Source of the DNA: Dendrophyllia cribrosa
Lineage: Eukaryota > Cnidaria > Anthozoa > Scleractinia > Dendrophylliidae
Direction: 5' to 3'
Length of the DNA stretch: 64,000 bases
Assembly (NCBI GenBank): GCA_024195265.1
Contig: JAJLRJ010000007.1
Coordinates: 30,076,128-30,140,127, forward strand
Shown: positions 25,901-37,900 of the stretch, one piece after another
Numbering within the stretch: position 1 is the stretch's first letter
Layout: each line of letters opens with the position of its first letter
Made by a program: the position numbers and the translations under genes
Notes under the pieces: model-generated
Seen by the model: the letters and a program-made list of their open reading frames with translations, nothing else
The model's database searches: none
What the model was told of the DNA's origin: nothing

Positions 25901-28900
25901 TATGTATCATTCCAAGTTTAAGGAACAAAGAATAACCCCACCCACCCCACCCATAAAAACACCCATTTCTCTCGACCGTGCACAGGTTTCACGTCTGGAA
26001 ACAAGTTGATTTTGATAAAGCACACCGTTAGCTTTATTTTGATACCAAGGAAACTATGTCCCATGGGGGGTGCTACGAAAATGCATTTTTGGCCTCACAG
26101 CTCATAGACTAATACCTTTATTCCACATTTTGAGGTTGACCAAATTCCATTCCTCTGAACAGCGATGATCAAGTCCAAACACAAAAACTTGTAACAAATT
26201 ATAAATACAATCCCCTTCAACCGATTGAATTGCTAGTTCATGACAAGAATACAGCTATGTATCCTATCCATCTTGTCTCCAAGTACCTTGTGATGCAGGA
26301 TTATCGTACAGAGCCCTTATGTATACACACTGACAGGAGTGCGAAAAGCATTTTAGCTACTTTACCTCAGAATTACAGAAGGTCCTTTGCTTTTGCAACC
26401 TTGAAAATGAATAAATGCGGCCACTTCTGTGGCCAATATTAAACCAACATCCCCCTATTGATGTTTTGTAGTTTATTGTCTATTTTTCTCAGAAGACACT
26501 GCCCCATCATGTATAATTTGTGATCAAGAAACATAAATAATAATTAATAATTGAAGTGTCAATGAGCTTTATGACAAATAAAGGAATTTCATAATTCTTG
26601 ATTGCAACATGTTTCTGTTCGTTATAGCCACACTTTATAATTATTAATATTAACTTTACTTAATATGTTACCTAATTCCTTTTACGTATTAGAAATGTGT
26701 CAAACCAGTTAATATAAAATGTGCAATAGTACAGATGGTCATTAACAAAATGAATAAACGCAGCCACTTCCTTGGCCAATATTCAATATTTTGTAGTTTG
26801 TCTTTTTTCCTGAGAAAACACTGGTTCATCATCTATAAATTGCAAATAAGAAACATAAAGTGGGATTATGCAGCAAATAAAAATCCGAGATCTATATAGG
26901 ACCAAATGTTTGTGTAAATATCCCTTTCGGTATTAAAATATATTATTGTAAAACATATATATATATATAAGTTTCAGTTAAATGTTCACCGGCGAAGCCA
27001 AGATAGTGCTCTACTTGCGGTGAAGGAGCGGGTTATACTAGTAGGTGAACTACTCAGATCTTGAGTGGATGGACGTTTAATACAGAACTGTTTCGTAGGC
27101 CACCTTATATATATATATATACCGCTTATATATATATATATAAGCGAAAAATCATGAAGCAATTTTTTATTCATTAATACATGTAGGTTAATAAAGATAA
27201 TTTGTTATTTTGGACAAATATATTTCCCAAGTGAAATCATTTTGAATTACTGAAGGAGTGATGAAAATTGACCTCATACAACTTTCTTGACATTATGTGT
27301 TTCAGACCCCTGTGGAGACTGCCAAGTTAAAGTGCAGCAACGTAAGTGCTTCAGCTACCTGCATGGTGGTGTAAAATGTACTTTAGTTATTAATTAAAAC
27401 ATTTCTCAATTAAAGCATTCATGTGCTCTTTTTTTTACTTTCAAATAGTTTGTTACTGTGGAAAGCAAAAACGAGATGCACTCTGTGGAACAGGTTAGTG
27501 TTATATGTGCTCCAAATCCTGCAATGTAAAGTAGGGTTATAACAAGCACAAGATGGAATGAAGTGCAAAATGAGTTGTGGGGGGAGTTGTGGAAGCACAG
27601 CATACATCTGATTGCTATTTTGTTTCGCTTTTGTACATCCTTGTAGTTTTCAATGTAACACCCAGGATTTGCTCCTGAAATATGCTTTTGTCCTTTATTC
27701 ACTCAACACATGATGCCCTCGATGCGATTGCTACATGTGTCTGAGAACTATCCCACTGCGCATGTCCGCACTTAGACTAAAGTCTTACTGTGGGGGAGAC
27801 CACAGTTCTGTACATCTTACAGATACTCCCCCTCTAGAAAAAAAATGTTTTCTACAACATTGAAAGGACAAAAAGTTTCCACCTGACAAAGTTTGAAACG
27901 GCAGGAAAAAAATTGACTAGAATATCAATAAATATATATGTCCAACGAGGGTCATGTCAAGCACTTTAGCAGAAACAAAGTCTATCACCAGTTCATTATG
28001 GGTACTCTCCAGGGCATCCAGCTTGGCAGCATGAATGGAGCAGGACACCAACGTGTCACCCAGTGTGCTGAATAAGTCCACTGAGGCTGTAGTGAAACAA
28101 CACTATATGGCCACTCATCCATAGGGTTTTACTGGTTGGGATCAGTTGTGCAAGCATACACCGATGGCTGACCAATGGTATCATACATGATGCGTCTGGG
28201 CGACTGTCTCGCTCGCTGGGGTCGTTGTCGTCCTTGTTGTGCTCCATCTCCTGCACTGGAAGCGGCCTGTCCTCTCTGCACATCAAACTGATTTGGGTCT
28301 GTTTCGGCCTCATCATCACTGTCGATGGAATCACTGGCATCATCCAGTCAGTCATGTCTCTGTGGAAGGCTACATGTAGGCCCTGAATTAGGCAGGTGGA
28401 CTACAGCAGGGGCCGAGTGTTCCACTGGTAGGAAATTGCAGGGTAAGAGGAGGTTCCTGTGAACCGTTCGTGTCCGACCGCGCTGGTTCTCTGGCTGAAC
28501 TTCATACACTGGCAGGTCACCAACTTGCCTTCTCACCACATGAATATGGTCTTCCCAGTGTGCCCTGAGTTTTCCAGGCCCTCCCCTTTCACTGAGGTTG
28601 CGTATTAGGACCCTGTTGCCTGGCTCAAGAACAGCAGTTTTGGTTCTTTGATCATACAGCTCCTTGCTGTTGTGCCAGCTGATATGCCTCAGTCATAACT
28701 GTTTTCCATCTCTTTGCATATTCTGGGTGGTTTGTAGGTGTGGGAGATTCATTAAGGCCAAACATTAGGTCCACCAGGATTTGTGGGTGGCGGCCAAATA
28801 GCAAGAAGAAGGTTGAGTACCCTGTTGCGTCATTCCTTGTACTATTATAAGCATGCACCATCTTGTTGACATGGTCCTTCCACCTGGATTTCTGTGATTC

Positions 28901-31900
28901 TGGAAGAGTGCGTAGCATGGCAAGGAGGGTTTTGTTAAACCTTTCAAACTGGCCATTCCCTTGTGGGTGGTATGGTGTTGTGCAGGTCTGGATGGCATAA
29001 TGGGGGAAGCGTGTCGTTAATGAAATTATCCAGTCCAGAAAGAAATTCCATCAAATCTTCGGGGCTTCCATGTGATTCAATATTCTCGTTTATCTTGTCC
29101 CGTAACTCTCGTAATAACCAACCTGCTTTTGTTGGTATATTTTCCAATAGGAATCTTTAAATGCTCCCCCAGTTCGGTCAGTTTTTCAGGCGATAGCCTA
29201 CAAATTGCAATTTCTAACTCCAACTGCTTCTTTTTGATCGCTACCGACGATGCCATATTGGTTCTTGAATCTGTTCACAATGGATCAAAACAGCTAACAG
29301 CAGAAACCAAGTGAAGATTATTGAATGAATGCCTTTCATTGTGGAAAAAAATATCCTGGTCACGGCACCAAATGTAGCACCCAGGAATTGCTCATGAAAT
29401 GTGCTTTTGTCCTTTATTCACTCAACAAATGATGCCCTCGATGCGATCGCTGCATGTGTCTGAGAACTATCCCACTGCGCATGTCCGCACTTAGACTAAA
29501 GTCTTGCTGTTGGGGGAGGCCACAGTTCTGTACATCCTACACTAACACTCTCCCATCACATTATGTGTACAATTTAATATCCTAAATAGACATGTAAAAA
29601 AGGAATATCTTGCAGAAATTAACTTTCATATTTTTTGCACCCTTAGGAGAAGCAGGTTGCAATATCACAGATGGCAAATCGGGATATTTTTCATGTCAAG
29701 ACAAATGTCAAAGGTATAAATATTACATATAAATGCTTGCACAAGAAGTGTGATAGAAGGGATTGATTCAAAATTTGGCATACAGTATTGTGCAAAAGTA
29801 ATGCAAATAAATTACTCCAATTTCTTTCTTTGTTCTCACGAACTTTTGTCAAAAGTCCACTCAAAAATTTGAGTGAAACAATTCCCCCAAGGATGATGGC
29901 CAAGTTTATGCTCAATTACAACAAGTTTCATCACAAGGATTCTCTCATTTTGCAAGGCCACATCAATAATCATTTACTGCTTAAACATGGCAGATCATAG
30001 GTGTCCGAGTTTTTTATGAACATAAAGGTTTTCATCTTCAATGACACTAAAAAGCAGGAATCCCTTGAAATTGTAAATGTTGAATGCTTGCAAAACCACA
30101 CACAGCTTTTGTTTATTCCCAGCCCAGACACTCCAAACTTTCGGTGATGTTTTATATGTTATCGTGACGGAATACTTGGAAATGAAGCAGAGAATTTGGA
30201 AAAGCTTTATCTTAATTTGGTGAGCGAAACTACAATGAAAACAGAATTCATAGAAGTGCATAGTCTGTTTAATAGATGTCTGTAAAACCCAGAATCAACC
30301 CGGAAAACTTCTTGCAGACTGCTGGCGTAGTTTACAAATTCCAGAATACTGTTTACCGCCTACCGTTCATCCATTCACCACGAGCCGTTGAAATAATTAT
30401 TTTGCTGTTCAACTTGAGCCATTCAAATGTTTTCTTCTGCCATTCATTTTCAACCGTTGAAATATTTTCTTTTGCTGTTCAGGGTAATTAAGGATTGGCC
30501 ACCCGTTTTTCATCTGTTCAGTAGCCGTGTGTTCTACTGTTTGAACGGATACCATTAGTGAATCATTAGTAACATTTTCATGTGAGAGAAAACATCATGT
30601 GTTTGTAAACACTGTACATGGTGTTTTTGACAAGTATTGTTTGAGAAACAACTTTGCTAGAAAATGCTTGCAGAACGGAACAACAGTTCGCTTAAAAAAT
30701 TCACAACGAATTTGCGGGAAAAGCGAATTATCGCTTTAATTGTCAGCGCCAATTTTCGAGCACAGAGAACTATCATTTGGAAATTCATGCGGATTGAAAC
30801 AAAAGACGTCCTGAAAATGCAGCGAAATATTGCTCAAATTACATTTCATCGAAAAGCCAGGAAATTAGTTGAAACATGTTTGCATTACTTTTGCACAATA
30901 CTGTATGGGACAGCTTATATTTTGGGGGGAAATTAATGGGTTATGGAATATTTGGGGGGAATTAATGGCATACGAATATTTAGAAAAGAGATTCTAGGAT
31001 ATAGAGCATCGAATTTGTATTTTTATTTCAATATGAAAAAGGTTCATTGATCAATATAAAAGATGCATTTGTTTGTATTTTTCTGTCAAATCTTGGCCCT
31101 TCGAGACAGTCTGTCAGAGAAAAACCTCCCCTTCCCCCGTAAGGGTTGTTTTGATTTGCTGCTGCTGTCCTGGGGCAGGTTTGTCATTGTGGCCTAGCTT
31201 CAATCATGGATCAGGGATGGCAGAGCCCTGGGGGACTTTTTTTTTTCAAGCCAAAAAAAAAAAAGAAAACTTAAAAAAAAGTTAAAAAAGAGAAGAAGAG
31301 ACAACCAAAAGAAACTTTGCAAATTGTTTTAAGGTTGAAATTTGTAATATTCTATCATATTCTATGAAGAGTTTTTCATCTTGATGCATGTAAACACATC
31401 TTATAATTATTTTATTAATCGGGCTGGCTTGATGCCAAGCCTGCCCGATTTATAAAATGAGCTGTGTTTCTGGGTCACTTTTTGACGCCTGTTCTAGAAA
31501 GTTCTAGAAAATTCTGTTTTACAATTCTGTAAGTGTTTTTGAGATAGAGATCAATAGAGAATAGATCAGAATTGATTAAAAAGTTGTTTATGTAAAGCGT
31601 ATAGTAACTCGAGGGAATCATGAAACAATTTTATTAATTGATCAGAGGCTCCTGAGAGCCAGCTTATGGATAAATTGGCTAAGTGTAGAGATAGTTAAAA
31701 TAAAAAGGAGAAGAGGACTTGGTGGGATTGTAAATATGTATTTTGCTTGCTTATCAAATACACATTTAAATTTACATCTGCTATGAGAGACAACCCTATA
31801 ATTTTCAGAATATTTCAATGCAAAATTTGCAATTGACTTTTCTTTGTGATTTAACCTTATACATGTATTTACATACTATTTCCATAATATTTTATTCTAT

Positions 31901-34900
31901 TATGTGTCAATCGGTGAAAACTAAACACAAAATAAAAGTTAAAAATTGGTAAAATGAGGTAAAAAATATACTTATGAACATGATAAAACTACAACAAGGA
32001 CAACAAACCGATTAAAAACTTACATCTGATGCGCGACTCTAAGGATAAAGCGAACAGAAAAGTAGAAATTGAGAATAACTTTAGTATATGATGTGGTGAG
32101 ACAATTGAGACTAAATTGTACTACCAGGAGTACAAAAGTAACACAAGTTTAAAAAATATTGTGACCACGTCACAGATGATACAGCAAATCATTCCCTGTT
32201 GCAGTCTTCCTCCAATCCAAGAGACAATCTTAAAAGACAAATTGTCAGTTCGTCCAAATAATGAACCACAGCCAATATTTGTCGCTTTATCAATTCAATG
32301 TCCATTTTTCGCAGCTAGTGTTCCTTGGCTTATTAACTTTCCATTAAACGACAACCCATCTTGAGACTGCGATAGATCTTTACACTTGATCGCATCTACT
32401 CCATGTTATTGGGCAAAAATGTAGGCAATTTGTCCAAATAATAATGAACCACAGTCGATATTTGTCCACATCACTTCAACAATTCAATGTCCATTTTTCG
32501 CAGCTAGAAGTGTTCTTTGGCTTATTAGCTTTCCAATGAATGAAAACCAATCTTCAGACCGCGAAAGATCTTCACACTTGATCGCATGTACTCCAACTAT
32601 GAGAATTGAGAATGTTTAGAATTTTCTTGACTTTGAAAGAAAACCAATATCCCCACAGTTTTGTTTTTAGGTTTGTGTATATTTCATGTGCATGACTATG
32701 GCATGCAACAGATAGTTGAGCAACCTATGAGAGGTGATAACACACTAGACCTCAGCTGTTAATAACGTCACACTTGTGAACAGAACTGAGACACTGCCAG
32801 GGATCTCAGATCACGAAGCAGTACTAAAGTACTGATAAAGTACTGATAGCCTACAGAATAAATTTAAAACAGATCCGCATGCCGCTATCGAGAAACACAT
32901 ACCGCACAAGAGCTGTTCCTCACGAAATAGGTCCCCATGGATTTCCGCTAAGATACATAAATTACATAAGACAAGAGATGGGCTTTATCGAAAGAGTAAA
33001 CAAGTTAGAAAGAACAACAAAGAGGATATCAAGAACAACCTATGTAGTCTTAAACACGAGATAAAACGGGAAACTAGAGCTGCTTATTGGAACTGTAGAA
33101 ACCAATATTCTCCCTGAAATAACAGATGAGTCAACCAGAGGCAATAAAAAACTATGATCCTTAGTCAAACATAGGAAAACAGACTCAGTGGGTGTGGCCC
33201 CGCTGAAACACATGGTAATGTTATGGGATAATCCAAATGACAAGGCAGAAATCTTGAATGCACAATTTAAGTCTATTCTCCATTCCGATACCCGATGAAC
33301 CGGAAACTCTTGTAACCGAAACAGAAAGTCCATACCCCGATATTGATGAACTAATTATTGCAACAGAAGGTGTACAAAAGCTACTCGAAAACCTCATTCC
33401 AAATAAATCTATGGGACCCGATCATATCCACCCGAAAGTGCTGAAACAGCTTGCAACAGTGGTTGCCCCGATACTCACAGTCATTTTTAACAAATCACTA
33501 CAGCCTGGTGAGGTGCCCAAAGACAGGAGGAAGGCAAATGTTGCTCCTATCTTTAAGAAAGGTGAACGTTACAATGCAGAAAATTACTGTCCCATCTCAC
33601 TTACCTGTATTGCATCAAAGATAATGGAACATATAGTAACAAAGCACATACTCAAACATCTAGAATGTAATGACATGCTATATAAACTCCAACATGGGTT
33701 CAGAACTAAGCGCTCCACGGAAACTCAACTTCTTACATTTGTTTAAGACCTCTATACATGTAGGAATCTCTGTTACAAAAAGCAGACAGTTATGGATAAT
33801 TATGGATTTTGCAAAGGCCTTTGACAAGGTACCCCATAACAGGTTGATACGAAAGCTCAGAGAATATGGGATTAAGAACTTCATCAACCAATGGATAAAG
33901 AGTTTCCTGTCCCAGCGACAGCAAAGAGTAGTATGTGAAGGGGAAATGTCATCTTGGGATCTAGTAACAAGTGGTGTGCCTCAAGTTTCCATGATCGGAC
34001 CAATACTATTCTTAACCCATTGACGCCCGCGACTTTTTCCGTTTTTGAGTGATTTTCTGTATATAAACGATCCATAGGATTTCGTGACTCCATATTTGAA
34101 GTTACCATTGAAAGTGCTGCTGTTCTAAAACACTGAAGGCTCGAGTTTACTGGAAACGTCATTCTGACATTGTGATTTTGCTTTGTTGGATTGCAATAAA
34201 GTCTTCAATATGGTATTTCTGCGATTTTTGGTAAGTCCACAGCCATTTTTCATCTTTAGTAGCTGCCTGATGAGCATCATTAAGCTTGAAGGTAGTTCAG
34301 AGTCCACTTTCTCAATGAAGCGAGTTAGTTGTTGTACTTCGTTTACGAATTTGACTCGTTGCTCGTTGAACTGGAAAAATGGCCGCCAGGAAACGAAGTA
34401 GCTTTGGGACTCTGGATGAATTTCTCGATCTACCGCGGCATATTTTGGAAGTTGCGACCTCAGAAGAATACAACAAGCGCGAAATTTCGGCGGTGGGTCG
34501 GAGTGGCTGTGGACTTAGTATAAATATGAAATGTGTGCGGAAAGAAACGAACGCTGTCAAAATTTTTGGCTATTTCCCAGCATGCAGTGCGGTGGTGATA
34601 TTGAAAATCTAGGCAAGGTCAGTATGCATTAGAACGAGAGGCTGTAGCTCGGCCCGAGCAACGAATAAGAGCAAAAAAATTCACTGCTAAGCTAGGACTA
34701 GGACTGAATTTTGCTGTGAATGTTGACTTTTGGGTTTGCCATGATGATTTGAATAAAAAAAACTAAAGGCAAAAACGTGATTTTTGTTGTTTTTCTATGA
34801 CGTTAAAAACGGTCATTTTTGTTATTGTCCAAATTCAAACGCTGATATTCTGCAAAAATCGCTAACTTTTTTGTGTTTATTGGGTATCTCAATTTGAAGG

Positions 34901-37900
34901 ACTTTCTAGTCAATGCTTACAACTGAAGGTTAAGGCAATGTTCGCGTGATTGAGAAAGTTGCAATTTTTTAAAGCAGTGGAGTATTGTACGGCCGGTTTT
35001 GGCCGGCACGGCCGTCAATGGGTTAATATATATAAACGATCTTCCCGAACTAGACTACAGTCCAAAGTTAGACTTTTCGGCGATGACCCAATTGTATATA
35101 CCATAAACACCGGTGTATAAGCTGCACTTTTTTGCCCATAATTTTTGCTCAAAATCGAGGGTGCGGCTTATCTACGGGAACATCTGCAAAAGGTTATCGT
35201 ACTTTCCGGTGATATAAGTTGACCAGACTTTTTGGGCCATGAAATTAAGATTTTATTTATTAGAGGTATATAACGTGGAACAAGATTCTTTAACTTTAGC
35301 AGATGTAAAAAAGTGGGTCTTGTCTAACAGAGTGGCCAGAGCACCTCTGAGACCAATCAAACACGTATAACACACGAACATTAGCATTGTGTTTAGAAAT
35401 TGTAAAATTTAGCCTCAAATTGTTAAAATACTTGTGTTAAAACAGTGCTCACTATCTTTGGCAGACATTTCGAAGCTTTTAGCAAACGAGAACTGGGACG
35501 AGACTAACAAAGTCCATTTTGGCCTCGTGGCCTGAGAGCAAAATCAGAAGTGTCGTGTTTCGGACAGAACAATGACTTTGTAGGTTTAATGTACGGTACT
35601 TTAATGTTTTAGATTTTCGGTATGTTTACGGTCATTTCTGTGGTTTTTAATGTGGACAAGCTTGGACAAACGTAAGTCTTTTCTTGCATTGAACTGTGTC
35701 GGCTTTATTGATAGTTTCTCTTTTTTATGGAGTTTTATCATATACGGTTTTAACAGTTAATATTTACCTATTATTCTATTTCATAGCTTCAGATTGTCTG
35801 TTGTTAATAAATCCTGAAAATCCAAGCTGTCCTTGATTGATTTGGTTTCGTTCGCCTCAGCGATCCATTATCTGAGGGTTTTCAGTACTCACACCGATCA
35901 TCGTTGAGGAAGCGGAATAAATGCAATGGGGAAAGAGAACAATAAAATAGAAAAGGCAAAGAATGTTTGTCGAGCCGCAAAGAGCGCGTTAACGCGAACA
36001 ATCACTTTATTTCCATTCATTGACGCTAAGCGCCCACCAGCAGAAGTTTTAGAGGCATTAAAGGATGTAGAAAAGGCTGACATCGATTTGGTTACAAATC
36101 ACAAAGATTTTACAATGTTTTTGAATGACGAAGAGTATTACGAGGCTGACATTTGGATGGCAAATTGCACGGATGCAATATGTAGAGAGCGTCAAAGGGG
36201 AAAACAGCCACGCTGTTACTGTTTCTGAGACGACCACGGAAACCGAAGGACATTCACAAGATCAGGACAATGGTACGGAACAGGAAAAGGATGAAACTGG
36301 AATACACGAAGAAGAAAACAGCTCAGTTCAGGCAATTAAGAAGACAAACAAACTGCTGTTGTTGAAACACAAGAAGCCTAAACTACCAAGCTTTTATGGC
36401 AACGTCCGGAAATACTTCATTTTCAAGGAAGATTTTAAACACGCGGTGGAATCTCATTGCAGCGAAAGGGATGCAATTACAATTCTACGCTCGTGCCTGG
36501 GTCCCGAGCCTGGGAAACTGGTTGAAGGTCTCTGCTCTGATTTGAAGGCGGCATGGAAGTATTTACACCAAAATTATGGCAAGCCAAGGATCGTTTCAGA
36601 TACCGTAATTGCCGACTTGGAAGGATTCAAGGCAATTCTGCCGGGCGATGACCATCGCTTCTGTGATCTGGTGAATGTAGTAAGGCGATCCTACAACATT
36701 CTCAAAGAGGTTAAAAGGCCCCAAGACATTGACAACACTCACGTGATATCCCTCATTGAAAGAAAGATGACAAGGGACGACCTTAGAGTTTGGGCGCGAC
36801 ATATTAATCTCCAGAAGCTTGCACCATCCATGTCTAATCTCTTAAGCTGGATGGAAGAAGAAATGTCAGCATGCTTACGCTCTGGTGCTGCGATACGGGA
36901 AAGTGGCTCTACGCCCCGTGTTAACGTGGTGATGTCAAATGATCCAGTTGAAGGTGACAACGGTGGCCATAACAGGAACCCTCTGGATGATGGCAAACTC
37001 AGGCAATTCCAGTGTTATGTCTGCAAAGGAAAGCACTACATTGACCAATGTACAAGATTTCTCTCCATGGTACCACAGGAGCGCTGGAGGGTCGTCAAGG
37101 ATCAGAAGGTGTGTTTCTCTTGTTTAAAGCGCAGCAAAGGTCACAATACATCTAACTGCCATCACAGAGGAGAATGTAAAGAAAAATTCCCAGACGGAAA
37201 CATATGCAAAAGGGCACGCCATAAGCTGCTTCACTACAACGCTGACAGTCCAAATTCACCAGTGTCATTCATTCAAGATAAGAGCCAGACGATTCTTCCC
37301 ACAATGACCGGTTTCATCAAAGACGGCAATGGTGGACTCGTCGAAGCTAGTGTGTTCTATGACACCGGAGTGCAAGTCTGTATGATTCGTAGTGCATGTG
37401 CAGAGAAGCTTGGGCTGAGTGGGAAACTTGTCAAAATTGTCATAACCAAAGTAGGTGGAACGGAAGAGGAACTCGACACAAAGCTGTACAAGGTGCCAGT
37501 GTGTAAAGGCAGAGGTCAGTTTGTGCAAACGATTCAAGCTATTGGCATTCCTCAGATATCCGAAGAGACACCCAAAATAGATGTAAGCAAGGTTGCAAAG
37601 TTCTTTAATTTACCCGCCAGGGAGCTTCAGCGAAAGTCTGGGCCCGTTTGGCATCAACTATCCTTGTTTCCATGTTGGAGAGACGAAAATAAGAGATGGT
37701 CTTGGGATAGGTCGTATTTGGAAGCAATTCAAGAGATGCTGTGCCGGAGACTAAGAAAGTTCTTCTCGTCCGTCTTGCCACACCCATCGACCTCACCGAT
37801 TTCTGGAAAACAGAATCCATGGGAGTTTCGGTGTCTCTGTGCACCTGTGAAGAAGCGAAGATGTCGCGAGAAGAGCAAACCAAAATGAAGCTGATAGAAG

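Larger units (their letters stand above)
21187..26112 (+). mobile_element. 4.9-kb DNA transposon carrying a FEN/XPG-like nuclease gene
   Basis: Left (21187-21373) and right (25935-26112) ends are inverted repeats of about 180 bp. The outermost bases are TAGTC-x-ATGAGCT; inside are aaaatgcattttc, tagcaccccccatgggacat and aatcaacttgtttccagacg on both sides. The flanks share ATA at both junctions, a possible 3-bp target duplication. It sits inside a tyrosine-recombinase sequence. One broken gene fills the interior; 25460-25930 is untranslated. I cannot assign it to a named superfamily. Confidence 0.8.
27654..29541 (-). mobile_element. Gypsy LTR retrotransposon, internally deleted, with both LTRs
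   Basis: Two 168-169-bp direct repeats, 27654-27821 and 29373-29541, begin TGTA and end TACA. On the minus strand a primer-binding site (tggtgccgtgacc, 29358-29370) lies two bases inside the upstream LTR. A purine tract (agagggggag) abuts the downstream LTR at 27822. Between them are only the start of gag and the end of integrase, fused near 29010; protease, RT and RNase H are gone. No clear target duplication was seen (ttcaa versus ctaac). Confidence 0.88.
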
